Assembly (NCBI GenBank): GCA_023382535.1
Contig: JAHDWA010000014.1
Span: 124,001 to 188,000 of the forward strand
Source: Anaerolineae bacterium
GTDB taxonomy: Bacteria > Chloroflexota > Anaerolineae > 4572-78 > J111
Direction: 5' to 3'
Length of the DNA stretch: 64,000 bases
Under the pieces are notes generated by a model, which saw only the letters and a program-made list of their open reading frames with translations, was not told the origin of the DNA and ran no database searches. A program made the translations under genes and the position numbers. Positions 50,284 through 58,808 of the stretch are shown here, in pieces; the stretch's first letter is position 1, and each line of letters begins with the position of its first letter.

Positions 50284-51141
50284 TTGTCACGAAAAGTTGC
50301 CATAATCACCGATAGCACTGCTTATCTTGAACCGGGTGAAGCCGAGAAATTGGGCGTCCACGTTATCCCGGTGACCATTCAGTTGGGTAACGACCGGTTT
50401 TTAGAAGGGACCAATATTGACTCAGATGAACTTTTTCGCCGCTTGAATTACGGTGCGCCCTATCCGGCCAGCCTGCCGCCCGACCCGGCGGTCTTTGAAG
50501 AACTCTACACCAGGCTTCATAAGCAAACCGACCAGATGCTCTCGATTCATATTTCCAGCCACTTGAGCAAAACGCTTCAGCAAGCCCGGTTTGGGGCAGA
50601 GAGCTTGCTGGGCCGCTGCACCATTGAGTTGGTTGACTCGATGACCACTTCGGTGGGGTTGGGGATTCTGGTTAAAGCGGCAGCCAGAGCAGCCAATGAC
50701 GGCGCGACGCTGGACGATATTGTCCGCCTGGTACGAGGGATGATCCCTCACATTTACCTGGTTTTTTATGTCGAAACGATGGATTATTTGGAGCGCAGCG
50801 GCCGCATCGGTAAGGCGCAAGCTATTCTGGGTTCAATGTTGAATATCAAGCCGATCCTGTTTATGGAGGATGGCGATATTATTCCCCTGGAAAAAGTCCG
50901 CACGACCGAAAAAGCTATCGAGAAGCTGTTTGAGTTTGTGGCTGAATTTGATAATTTAGAGCAAACTGCTATTATTCAGCCCAATAAGCAGCCCAACAAA
51001 GAGGCCAAAACCCTTAAAGAACGGCTGGAACAGAGTTTCCCCAGCCTGCGCTTTCCCATCATTCAATACGGCCCCGACCTGGCCACTCGTGTCGGGCCAA
51101 ACGCGATGGGGATTGTGGTTTATGAGGGCATGACCTTTTAA
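50284..51141 (+). CDS. fakB: DegV-family fatty acid-binding protein (FakB)
   Basis: A 285-residue DegV-fold protein that binds a fatty acid and presents it to FakA. It begins VAIITDSTAYLEPGEAEKLG, the DegV signature, followed by SLPPDPAVFEELY and LSIHISSHLSKTL. VDSMTTSVGLGILV and YYVETMDYLERSGRIGKA-like segments (FYVETMDYLERSGRIG here) are conserved. The start is TTG at 50284, nine bases after the fakA stop, with GGAG in the fakA end. fakA-fakB pairing in one operon supports the assignment. Confidence 0.91.
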   Translation: MSRKVAIITDSTAYLEPGEAEKLGVHVIPVTIQLGNDRFLEGTNIDSDELFRRLNYGAPYPASLPPDPAVFEELYTRLHKQTDQMLSIHISSHLSKTLQQARFGAESLLGRCTIELVDSMTTSVGLGILVKAAARAANDGATLDDIVRLVRGMIPHIYLVFYVETMDYLERSGRIGKAQAILGSMLNIKPILFMEDGDIIPLEKVRTTEKAIEKLFEFVAEFDNLEQTAIIQPNKQPNKEAKTLKERLEQSFPSLRFPIIQYGPDLATRVGPNAMGIVVYEGMTF

Positions 51142-51232
51142 ATAGTCAATGGTGAATAGTCAATAGTTAATTGTTAATGAATGGGCAATATCGAAAATCG
51201 AAAATTGAAAATCTAAAATCGTAAATCCTATC

Positions 51233-53815
51233 ATGTTATCTAGTTTTGATAAATTGAGCCGAATGCTCACCCAGGAAAAAAGGCTGGGCTACAAAAATAA
51301 AGCCGTTTTTGGCGGCCTGGAAAGATTGGCTTCTAATTGGGGCAACGAGGCGTTACAAGAGGCCAGCAGCGACCAGGAACGGGCGCTGATTAACGAAATG
51401 GTGCAAGATTTGGCTCGCTACCCCGAGGTGGCCGAAGCTGACCGGCCCCATTTTATTCACCGTCTTTTGGTCAAATTGCACAAAACCGGGACGTCCACAC
51501 CGCCAAAGAGTCATCAAGAAAGGGAAACAGCGGCCCCGGCAGCGCCGCGACCCGCGCCGCCTATTGAACCTCTCATCATGAGGCAAGAGTCGCCGTTGCC
51601 CCAGCCAGAAGCCAGAGTGAGGCCCAAAACTGCCCCACCATCTGGCCAGGGCCAAAGAGGCGATGTTCCGCCCCGCCCTCCTGCCGCACCTCGGCCAACT
51701 CCGCCCGCCCCCCCGCGACTTTCCAGGGAGGCGCAGGTGGATTTAAGTAATGCCGGGCTGGACTCCCTGGTGACTAGGCTGCCAGGTATCAAAGAGGCGA
51801 TGGCTAAAAAGTTAGCCAACCTGGGAGTGCGCACTATCGGTGATTTCCTCAGCCTCTACCCCCGCCGTTATGATGATTACCGCCAGCTTAAGCCGATCAA
51901 TCAGCTTCGCTACGGCGAAGAGGTGACGATCATTGCCCAGGTTTGGGAAACGCGCCAGCGTGATACCCGCAATGGGCGGCCCATTATCACCAGCACCCTG
52001 TCCGACGGCACGGCCACGATTGAAGTCACCTGGTTTAACCAGCCCTGGCTGGCTCAAAAATTGCAGCCCGGCCTGCAAATCGTTATCAGCGGCAAGGTTG
52101 ACGAGTACCTGGGCCGGCTGACCTTTCAATCGCCGGAGTGGGAGGAGCTGGATAAGAATCTGATTCATACGGGGCGGCTGGTCCCCGTTTATCCGCTGAC
52201 CGAAGGCATCACCATCAAGTGGCTGCGCAACCAGATCAAAGCCACCGTAGATTACTGGACCCGCCGCTTGCCGGATTATTTGCCGGAGGAGTCGCGCCAG
52301 CGGCTGGGCATGCCCCCGCTGGACGAGTCGATTCGCCAGATTCACTTCCCTGACGATTGGGACAAGCTGGAAGCCGCGCGCCGCCGCCTGGCCTTTGACG
52401 AACTTTTGCTGATCCAGTTAGGTGTGCTGCGCCAGCGCCGGGCCTGGCAGGCGCAGCAGGGCCAGCCGGTCAATATCAATCCAGAAGCGGTTGAAAAATT
52501 GCTTCTGGCGCTGCCCTTTCCCCTGACCTCCGCCCAGCGGCGGGCGCTGGATGAGATTATCGCCGATTTGCAGCGGGACACGCCAATGAGCCGCCTGCTG
52601 CAGGGCGATGTCGGCTCCGGCAAAACCGTAGTGGCCCTGGCGGCCATGGTGCTGGCTGTATTAGACGGCGGCCAGGCGGCTATCCTGGCCCCCACCGAAA
52701 TTTTGGCGGAGCAGCACTTCCAGGGCATGAGCCGCTTGTTAGCCACTGTCGGCGAAGCGCTGGGACGTTCCTTCCAAATTCGGCTCCTGACCGGCAGTAC
52801 CGCCGCCTCCGAGCGCAAGGAACTACTCGATGGCCTGGCCGGAGGGCAGGTTGATCTTCTGGTTGGCACGCACGCGATTATCCAAAGCGGTGTCGAATTC
52901 AAAAGCCTTCGCCTGGCGGTCATTGACGAGCAGCACCGCTTTGGCGTGGAACAGCGGGCGGCCCTGCGGGAAAAAGGTTTTAACCCGCACATGCTGGTCA
53001 TGACGGCTACGCCCATCCCGCGCACGCTGGCCCTGACTCTATACGGCGACCTGGATTTGTCTATTATTGACGAGATGCCTCCGGGCCGTCAGGTCATCGA
53101 AACTCGCTGGTTAACGCCCAAGGAGCGGGAGCGGGCCTACAGCTTTATTCGCTCCCAAATTGAAAAGGGGCGGCAAGCCTTCATCATCTGCCCGCTGGTC
53201 GAAGAGTCGGAGAAGACGGAAGCCAAATCTGCAGTTGAGGAGCACAAACGGCTGCAAAGTCACATCTTCCCCCGCTTGAAGTTAGGCTTGCTGCACGGGC
53301 GCATGAAAGCCGACGAAAAAGAAAAGACGATGGCTGCTTTCCGCGACCAGGAGATGCATATTTTGGTTTCAACTTCGGTGGTGGAAGTTGGGATTGACGT
53401 GCCGAATGCGACGGTTATTTTGGTCGAAGGGGCCAACCGCTTTGGCCTGGCCCAGCTCCATCAATTCCGGGGACGGGTTGGCCGGGGCGAGCACCAAAGT
53501 TACTGCCTGCTTCTGGCCGACAGCGCTTCCACCGAAGCCGAACAGCGTCTGGCCGTTATCGAACGGACCAACAACGGCTTTGAATTGGCCGAGCAAGATT
53601 TGCAGATGCGCGGCCCCGGCGAATTTTTTGGCACGCGCCAGAGCGGTCTGCCCGATTTGAAGTTGGTCAAGCTGACCGATACCAAATTACTGGAATTGGC
53701 CCGCCAGGAGGCCCAATTTATTTTTGAAAAAGATCCCGGTCTGGAGACCCCTCAGAATCGGCTGCTGGCCCGCCAACTGGCTAACTTTTGGAGTCCACGG
53801 AGTGACTTAAATTAA
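51233..53815 (+). CDS. recG: ATP-dependent DNA helicase RecG
   Basis: An 860-residue helicase that remodels stalled replication forks. It is longer than the usual 690-800 because of a Pro/Arg-rich linker at about residues 85-165. An OB-fold wedge domain (VTIIAQVWETRQRDTRNGRP) precedes the helicase core: Walker A in LQGDVGSGKTVVALAAM, DEQH in AVIDEQHRFG, TATPIPRTLALTLYGD, and GRVGRGEHQSYCLLL. The C-terminus has GPGEFFGTRQSGLPD. It overlaps coaD by one base (TAATG). The start ATG lacks a ribosome-binding site; the spacer before it is low-complexity AAAATCGAAAAT words. Confidence 0.96.
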   Translation: MLSSFDKLSRMLTQEKRLGYKNKAVFGGLERLASNWGNEALQEASSDQERALINEMVQDLARYPEVAEADRPHFIHRLLVKLHKTGTSTPPKSHQERETAAPAAPRPAPPIEPLIMRQESPLPQPEARVRPKTAPPSGQGQRGDVPPRPPAAPRPTPPAPPRLSREAQVDLSNAGLDSLVTRLPGIKEAMAKKLANLGVRTIGDFLSLYPRRYDDYRQLKPINQLRYGEEVTIIAQVWETRQRDTRNGRPIITSTLSDGTATIEVTWFNQPWLAQKLQPGLQIVISGKVDEYLGRLTFQSPEWEELDKNLIHTGRLVPVYPLTEGITIKWLRNQIKATVDYWTRRLPDYLPEESRQRLGMPPLDESIRQIHFPDDWDKLEAARRRLAFDELLLIQLGVLRQRRAWQAQQGQPVNINPEAVEKLLLALPFPLTSAQRRALDEIIADLQRDTPMSRLLQGDVGSGKTVVALAAMVLAVLDGGQAAILAPTEILAEQHFQGMSRLLATVGEALGRSFQIRLLTGSTAASERKELLDGLAGGQVDLLVGTHAIIQSGVEFKSLRLAVIDEQHRFGVEQRAALREKGFNPHMLVMTATPIPRTLALTLYGDLDLSIIDEMPPGRQVIETRWLTPKERERAYSFIRSQIEKGRQAFIICPLVEESEKTEAKSAVEEHKRLQSHIFPRLKLGLLHGRMKADEKEKTMAAFRDQEMHILVSTSVVEVGIDVPNATVILVEGANRFGLAQLHQFRGRVGRGEHQSYCLLLADSASTEAEQRLAVIERTNNGFELAEQDLQMRGPGEFFGTRQSGLPDLKLVKLTDTKLLELARQEAQFIFEKDPGLETPQNRLLARQLANFWSPRSDLN

Positions 53816-54339
53816 TGAAACGAGCAATTTATCCGGCCACTTTTGATCCCATTACCAACGGTCATGTTGATATCGCCGCGCGGGCGGCGACGCTGTTTGA
53901 TGAGTTGATGGTGGGTGTGTATGACCGGCCCATGAAAAGCCTGCTCTTCACTATCGAAGAGCGGCTGGAAATGACCCGCGAGGCGCTGGCTCATTTAAGG
54001 AATGTGCAGGTGAAAAGTTACAGTGGGTTGACGGTCAATTTTGCTAAAGAGCAAAATGCCGGATACATTGTCCGCGGGCTGCGCGCCCTGTCGGACTTTG
54101 AATGGGAGTTACAGCTTTCGCTGGCCAATCACAAGCTTGAGCCGGATATTGATACGGTCTGCTTGATGGCCAGCCAGGAGTATTCTTTCCTTAGTTCCAG
54201 TATTCTGCGCGAAATTGCTATGAACGGCGGCCCGATTGAGGATCTGGCCCCGCCGGTCGTCGTTAAGGCGCTGCGAAAAAAGGCGATGGTGGATGAGGAC
54301 GGCCACAGCCGCATCCAAATTGTTTCGGTGCGAGATTGA
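53815..54339 (+). CDS. coaD: phosphopantetheine adenylyltransferase
   Basis: A 174-residue nucleotidyltransferase of coenzyme A synthesis (4'-phosphopantetheine + ATP to dephospho-CoA). The active-site motif TNGH is residues 14-17 in IYPATFDPITNGHVDI. YIVRGLRALSDFEWELQLSLAN and EYSFLSSSILREIAMNGG are diagnostic. It follows recG with a one-base overlap, so translation is coupled; recG-coaD order is common in Gram-positives. Confidence 0.96.
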   Translation: MKRAIYPATFDPITNGHVDIAARAATLFDELMVGVYDRPMKSLLFTIEERLEMTREALAHLRNVQVKSYSGLTVNFAKEQNAGYIVRGLRALSDFEWELQLSLANHKLEPDIDTVCLMASQEYSFLSSSILREIAMNGGPIEDLAPPVVVKALRKKAMVDEDGHSRIQIVSVRD

Positions 54340-54397
54340 CAATAATCAATTATCCGTTGATAATTGAAATTGATCTACTCCTAAGGGTGGTTGTTTT

Positions 54398-54904
54398 ATG
54401 GACATTCTTCACCTGATAGACCGGCTCGAATCGTTGGTAACGGAGAGTTTTCACCTGCCGTTTACTTCCAATGTAATTGTGCAGGAAGATGCTTTTCTGG
54501 ACATCATTGACCAGATGCGTATTTCGATTCCTGAAGAGGTGAAGTTAGCCAAGCGCACCGAAGCCGAGCGTGACCGGACCCTGCTGCAAGCCCAGGAAGA
54601 GGCCAATCGCCTGCTGGAAATGGCCCGTGAAAAAGCCAAATCTCTGGCCAACGACCATGAGTTGGTTGTCTATGCTCAGGAACGCGCCCAGGAAATCGAA
54701 GCGGAAGCGCATCGGCAGGCCGAGGAAATCATTGCCGAGGCCGACGAGTACATCGTTGATCAGTTGAGTGAACTGGAAGAGCAGCTTATGAAGACGCTGA
54801 CCACCGTCCGCAACGGGCTGCGCGAGGTCAGAGAAACCCAGGCTAAGAAATCGGATCGGGAAAGTATTAGCCAAGAGCAAGAAGTGCTAGAAGAAGAAAG
54901 GTAG
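54398..54904 (+). CDS. coiled-coil protein conserved beside coaD (function unknown)
   Basis: A 168-residue, highly charged and mostly alpha-helical protein. Residues 1-50 contain IDRLESLVTESFHLPFTSN and DAFLDIIDQMRISIPEEVKLAKR; the rest (RTLLQAQEEANRLLEMAREK and on to residue 150) is a long coiled coil rich in Glu and Ala, like a V-ATPase E or DivIVA-type stalk. Its position between coaD and DUF177-rpmF is seen in related Gram-positive and Chloroflexi genomes as far as I recall. A membrane or cell-wall scaffold role is only a guess. Confidence 0.75.
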   Translation: MDILHLIDRLESLVTESFHLPFTSNVIVQEDAFLDIIDQMRISIPEEVKLAKRTEAERDRTLLQAQEEANRLLEMAREKAKSLANDHELVVYAQERAQEIEAEAHRQAEEIIAEADEYIVDQLSELEEQLMKTLTTVRNGLREVRETQAKKSDRESISQEQEVLEEER

Positions 54905-54915
54905 TAGGGTAACAG

Positions 54916-54952
54916 GTAGCAGGGTAAAGATTGATAAATGCTACCCTGCGAC
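54916..54952. repeat. GTAGCAGG-type intergenic hairpin
   Basis: GTAGCAGGGTA (54916-54926) pairs with TACCCTGCGAC (54942-54952), one mismatch. The same words recur at 40511-40545 and 45310-45340, forming a degenerate family of spacer sequences. It may also terminate the coiled-coil gene. Confidence 0.5.
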
Positions 54953-54990
54953 CTTGCTACTTTGTGACTTTGCTCCTCTGCTCCCTGATT

Positions 54991-55018
54991 TTGAATTTCC
55001 GGCGGTTTGGCTTATAAT
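54991..55018 (+). promoter_or_regulatory. promoter of the DUF177-rpmF operon, probably leaderless
   Basis: TTGAAT at 54991-54996 and a perfect TATAAT at 55013-55018 are 16 bases apart. The ATG at 55027 lies only eight bases after the -10, so the mRNA would begin at or next to the start codon. Confidence 0.65.
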
Positions 55019-55026
55019 TCAGGCTT

Positions 55027-55593
55027 ATGCATAAAAATCGGGTTAAACACCCCTGGCATGGGCTGGAATTTAATGTCGCCCAGTTATTAAAGGAAGCAAC
55101 CGGCGCGGTTCGCACGTATGAGGTTGAGATAGACCTCCAGGGCGACTTCGATGATGAAGAGGTAAAGATTGTAGGACCCTTAACCGGCCAGGTGAGGTTT
55201 TTGCGCACCGGGCCGAATATTTTAGCGACAGGTGAGCTGCAAACGACGATTGAAAAGAACTGCGGCCGCTGCTTAACCAGTTTCACCGCGCCGGTGGCCG
55301 TTGAGTTGGAAGAGGAGTTTTTTCCAACCCTGGATATTATCACCGGCGCGGCCATCACCCAGCCGCCGGAAATAGAAGAAGCCAATCTCATTGACGAGCA
55401 GCACATCCTGGATTTATCGGAAGTGGTGCGGCAGGAACTTCTGGTGGCCGGAGGGCCTCAGCTTTACTGCCGCCCCGACTGCAAAGGCTTGTGCCCTCAC
55501 TGCGGCCAGGACCTCAACACAGGTTCTTGTAATTGCCAGGACGACGTGGTTGATCCCCGCTGGGCTGGTCTACAGACCTTATTAGAAGATTGA
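55027..55593 (+). CDS. DUF177 (YceD-like) protein
   Basis: A 188-residue protein of the DUF177/YceD family, which almost always precedes rpmF and is linked to 23S rRNA accumulation or ribosome assembly. The Cys pairs CGRC (KNCGRCLTSFTAPVAVELEE) and C-x3-C-x3-C-x2-C near the end (CRPDCKGLCPHCGQD) are conserved. Its start coincides with the predicted transcription start, consistent with the lack of a ribosome-binding site. rpmF follows after 30 bases. Confidence 0.9.
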   Translation: MHKNRVKHPWHGLEFNVAQLLKEATGAVRTYEVEIDLQGDFDDEEVKIVGPLTGQVRFLRTGPNILATGELQTTIEKNCGRCLTSFTAPVAVELEEEFFPTLDIITGAAITQPPEIEEANLIDEQHILDLSEVVRQELLVAGGPQLYCRPDCKGLCPHCGQDLNTGSCNCQDDVVDPRWAGLQTLLED

Positions 55594-55623
55594 AAGTTTT
55601 AATTTAGGAAGGATTTATCAATT

Positions 55624-55824
55624 ATGGGTGCATTACCGAAACGAAAAGTATCCCGCATCCGGCGCGACCGCCGGCGAGCGCACTACCTGCGCCTCAACAT
55701 GCCGACGATGGTCCCATGTCCCCAGTGCCACACCCTGCATTTGTCCCATCACGTCTGCCTCAAGTGCGGCACGTACAACGGGGTGCAGGTGATTGCCATG
55801 GAGGATGCCGCTCCGGCCAAGTAA
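55624..55824 (+). CDS. rpmF: 50S ribosomal protein L32
   Basis: A 66-residue ribosomal protein. It begins with the basic tail GALPKRKVSRIRRDRRRAH and carries a four-Cys zinc site, CPQCHTLHLSHHVCLKCG. A GGAAGG ribosome-binding site lies upstream. It is co-transcribed with DUF177. Confidence 0.95.
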   Translation: MGALPKRKVSRIRRDRRRAHYLRLNMPTMVPCPQCHTLHLSHHVCLKCGTYNGVQVIAMEDAAPAK

Positions 55825-55905
55825 AGAAGATGGAAGATGGAAGATAGAAGATAGAAAAAGAACGTCTATCTAATATCCTCCATCCACCACCTGCTACTTA
55901 TGGTG

Positions 55906-55925
55906 GCCGTGCTAAAATGCACGGC
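55906..55925. promoter_or_regulatory. palindrome enclosing a -10-like box before fabD
   Basis: GCCGTGC (55906-55912) and GCACGGC (55919-55925) flank TAAAAT, 20 bases before the fabD start. A repressor dimer could cover the -10, making it a candidate fatty-acid-synthesis operator. A short attenuator hairpin is the alternative. Confidence 0.45.
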
Positions 55926-55945
55926 TCTTATTTTGCCTAAAAAAG

Positions 55946-56887
55946 ATGACCGACAAGATCGCTTTTGTATTCCCCGGCCAGGGGTCCCAGGAAGTGGGCA
56001 TGGGCCGGACGTTGGTAGAGAATTACCCGGCGGCCCAACGTATCTTTAATCAGGCCGACCAGGTACTCCGTTTTCCGCTCAGCCGGCTTTGCTTTGAGGG
56101 GCCGGAAGCCGATTTAAACGACACTCTCAATACCCAGGCGGCGATTTTTGTAACCAGCATCGCGGCCCTGGCCGCGTTGAGAGCGGCAGGTTATCAAGCC
56201 AGGCCCGCCTTTGTCGCCGGTCACAGCCTGGGCGAATACTCGGCCTATGTGGCGGCGGGTGTGTTGACTTTTGAGGATGGGCTGCGCTTGGTCCGCGAGC
56301 GCGGGCGGCTGATGAAAAAGGCGGGCGAGCTGAATCCGGGCGGCATGGCCGCTGTCCTGAAGCTGGATGATGAAGCGGTCGCGCAGATTTGCCGGCAGGT
56401 TTCCGGCGAAGGCGATGGCGTACTGCAGGTGGCCAACTACAACTCGCCCGGCCAGGTGGTCATTTCCGGCCACAACGCGGCGGTGGAGCGGGGGATCGAG
56501 TTAGCCCTGGCCGCCAAGGCCAAGCGAGCGATCAAACTGCCGGTCAGCATCGCCGCCCACTCGGAGTTGATGCGGGTGGTGGCCGATGAGTTCCGCGCGG
56601 CGATTAACCAAACGCCGCTAAACTTGCCCGAAGTTCCGGTTGTGGCTAACATCACCGCCGAGCCGCTTGACTCGCTGGAGGCCATTCGGGCCGAGATGGA
56701 AGGCCAGTTGACCGCTTCGGTGCGCTGGACGGACTCGGTCCTGGGGATGGTCAATCAAGGCGTGACCCGGTTTATCGAGCTTGGTCCCAAAGACGTGTTG
56801 ACCGGGCTGATCAAGCGGATTGCCAAAGACGTCGAGACGCGCAGTATCGGCCAAGCCGAAGATATCGCGGCGTTTCTGGCAGGGTGA
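55946..56887 (+). CDS. fabD: malonyl-CoA:ACP transacylase
   Basis: A 313-residue acyltransferase that loads malonyl onto ACP. The N-terminal FVFPGQGSQEVGMGRTLVEN and the nucleophile Ser94 in AGHSLGEYSAYVAAG are the family hallmarks; the second catalytic residue is His in SIAAHSELM. It is followed by fabG but not by acpP, which usually completes this block. The gene lies between rpmF and fabG as in Bacillus-type genomes, minus plsX. Confidence 0.95.
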   Translation: MTDKIAFVFPGQGSQEVGMGRTLVENYPAAQRIFNQADQVLRFPLSRLCFEGPEADLNDTLNTQAAIFVTSIAALAALRAAGYQARPAFVAGHSLGEYSAYVAAGVLTFEDGLRLVRERGRLMKKAGELNPGGMAAVLKLDDEAVAQICRQVSGEGDGVLQVANYNSPGQVVISGHNAAVERGIELALAAKAKRAIKLPVSIAAHSELMRVVADEFRAAINQTPLNLPEVPVVANITAEPLDSLEAIRAEMEGQLTASVRWTDSVLGMVNQGVTRFIELGPKDVLTGLIKRIAKDVETRSIGQAEDIAAFLAG

Positions 56888-56957
56888 AGGTAGGCAGAGT
56901 CCAGAGTTACTTGGGACTCCCCTAAAAAATGACAACGAACGGATACAAACAGCACCC

Positions 56958-57710
56958 ATGAAATTCGACCTATCAGGTAAAGTAGCCGTTGTTACCGGCA
57001 GTTCACGGGGCATCGGAGCGGGCATTGCTCAAACGCTGGCTGCTCAGGGAGCCAAAGTCGTCGTGAATCATCGTAACAGCCCGGAAGGCGCAGAGGAAGT
57101 TGTCTCAGCGATCAAAGCCGCCGGTGGCGAAGCGATCATTATCCAGGCTGATGTGGGCCAGAGCAGTGAGGCGCAGCGCTTAATTAAAGAGACAATTGAC
57201 ACCTACGGTCAAATAGATATACTTGTTAACAACGCCGGTACCACTCGCGACACCCTCATCATGATGATGAAGGATGAGGATTGGGAGCTGGTGCTGAGAA
57301 CTAACTTGACCAGCACCTACTACTGCTCTAAGGCAGCGGTGCGCCCGATGATGAAAAAGCGCAGCGGGCGGATCATCAATATCACCTCGGTGGTTGGGCT
57401 GGCGGGGCAGGCGGGGCAAACTAACTATGCCGCTTCCAAAGCCGGGATTGTCGGCTTTACCAAATCCCTGGCTAAAGAAGTTGGTTCGCGGAATATTACG
57501 GTCAATGCAGTGGCGCCGGGTTTTGTTCCGACCGCTTTGACCAACGTCCTGCCGCCAGAGATGATCCAGGCGGCAATTGCCAACACACCCCTGGCCCGGT
57601 TAGGGACGGTCGAAGATGTAGCAAATGCGGTGCTTTTTCTGGCATCGAATGAGGCCGCTTTTATCACAGGTCAGGTTTTAACTGTGGATGGCGGCCTGGT
57701 CATGCAATAG
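56958..57710 (+). CDS. fabG: 3-oxoacyl-ACP reductase
   Basis: A 250-residue short-chain dehydrogenase. The NADPH site is VVTGSSRGIGAGIAQTLA, and NNAG occurs in ILVNNAGTTRD. The catalytic Ser is in INITSVVGLAG, and Tyr and Lys are in TNYAASKAG. Gene context (directly after fabD) favours FabG over other SDRs. The start is the ATG at 56958; a longer frame overlapping fabD is spurious. Confidence 0.94.
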   Translation: MKFDLSGKVAVVTGSSRGIGAGIAQTLAAQGAKVVVNHRNSPEGAEEVVSAIKAAGGEAIIIQADVGQSSEAQRLIKETIDTYGQIDILVNNAGTTRDTLIMMMKDEDWELVLRTNLTSTYYCSKAAVRPMMKKRSGRIINITSVVGLAGQAGQTNYAASKAGIVGFTKSLAKEVGSRNITVNAVAPGFVPTALTNVLPPEMIQAAIANTPLARLGTVEDVANAVLFLASNEAAFITGQVLTVDGGLVMQ

Positions 57711-57825
57711 ATTTTAGTTTTAGATTTTCGAAGATCCAAAATCAGAAATCGAAAATCGTTTGAACATTCACATTTTATTGAATACCCAGACAGCCTTTTC
57801 ACGTCACGTAGGAAGGGAGCAACCT

Positions 57826-58263
57826 ATGAAAGTTCGACGACGCGCTCGTGCGGTAGTTTTGCAGGTGCTTTACGAGCTTGATTTTACCGAGCACGAGGCT
57901 AAAGCCGCCCTTGAAGGTAGGTTTGAAGACCGCCCGCTGCCTGAAGCCGCCGAAGTTTTTGCGCGCTCGCTGGCCATGGGCGTCCAAACTTATCGAACTT
58001 ATCTCGATAGCGTTGTGGGTGACCTGGCTCCAGAATGGCCGATTGATCAAATCGCTGCCGTAGACCGCAATGTGCTGCGGATTGCGATTTATGAACTTCT
58101 CTTTGAGCCGGAAATTCCGCCCAAAGTGGCGATCAACGAAGCTGTGGAATTGGCCAAGATGTTTGGCAGTGAAAGTTCGCCGCGTTTTGTGAATGGCGTG
58201 CTGGGTAGCCTGGTTTCACGAGATCGGGTGAAGCTTCGTCAAATGTTGAAAGTGCCGGTTTAA
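57826..58263 (+). CDS. nusB: transcription antitermination/ribosome biogenesis factor NusB
   Basis: A 145-residue helical RNA-binding protein. Diagnostic segments are [17 protein letters not shown] at the start, [21 protein letters not shown] and [28 protein letters not shown]. The start is the ATG at 57826, eight bases after GGGAG. It binds BoxA RNA with S10 for rRNA antitermination. tatA follows two bases after its stop. Confidence 0.93.
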   Translation: MKVRRRARAVVLQVLYELDFTEHEAKAALEGRFEDRPLPEAAEVFARSLAMGVQTYRTYLDSVVGDLAPEWPIDQIAAVDRNVLRIAIYELLFEPEIPPKVAINEAVELAKMFGSESSPRFVNGVLGSLVSRDRVKLRQMLKVPV

Positions 58264-58265
58264 AG

Positions 58266-58808
58266 GTGGATATTTTAGGTATCGGGTTTCCCGAACTGCT
58301 TTTTATTTTTATCATTGCCCTGATGGTTTTTGGCCCGCGCCGCCTGCCCGAAATTGCAGGTAAGGCCGGTAAATATGTGAGAGACCTGCGCAATATGTCG
58401 CAGGGATTTATGGCCGAGTGGCAGCGAGAAATCACGGTGGCGGCGCGCATGGAAGAAATAGAGCAGGTTCGCAAGGAACTTGAAGAAACCAAGCAAGCCC
58501 TGACCCAATCTCGAACTGAAATTACTTCTCAGGCAGCGCAGGTAAGCAAGACTGCCAATACGGTTGTTAGTCAGAGTATCGCTCCCCCCGCAACCCCTTC
58601 TCTAAAACCTGAGCCTCCCGCTTCGGAAACTTCTGAAATCGAAGCAGCCAGCGAGTCTGTTCCCGCATCTGACTCGCCGGTGGCTCCTGTTCCTGAAGCT
58701 TCCGCCTCGTCCGTGGATGAAGCTGGAACAGAGAAAAATGGGGCTCATCCTTCGACTCAACCGGAGGCGAAGCCGGCACCCGTCTCTCCGACCGAGGCGG
58801 CTGAATGA
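58266..58808 (+). CDS. Sec-independent protein translocase subunit TatA/TatB
   Basis: A 180-residue protein. It has a single short membrane helix, FPELLFIFIIALMVFGPRRLPEIAGKAGK, with the TatA/B FGP hinge, followed by an amphipathic and coiled segment and a long disordered Pro/Ser/Ala/Glu-rich tail (from about 100). TatB identity is favoured by the long tail and the E-L start; TatA cannot be excluded. The start is GTG, right after nusB. It overlaps tatC by four bases and forms with it a twin-arginine export system; proteins with bound Mo and Fe-S clusters are typical cargo. Confidence 0.92.
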   Translation: MDILGIGFPELLFIFIIALMVFGPRRLPEIAGKAGKYVRDLRNMSQGFMAEWQREITVAARMEEIEQVRKELEETKQALTQSRTEITSQAAQVSKTANTVVSQSIAPPATPSLKPEPPASETSEIEAASESVPASDSPVAPVPEASASSVDEAGTEKNGAHPSTQPEAKPAPVSPTEAAE

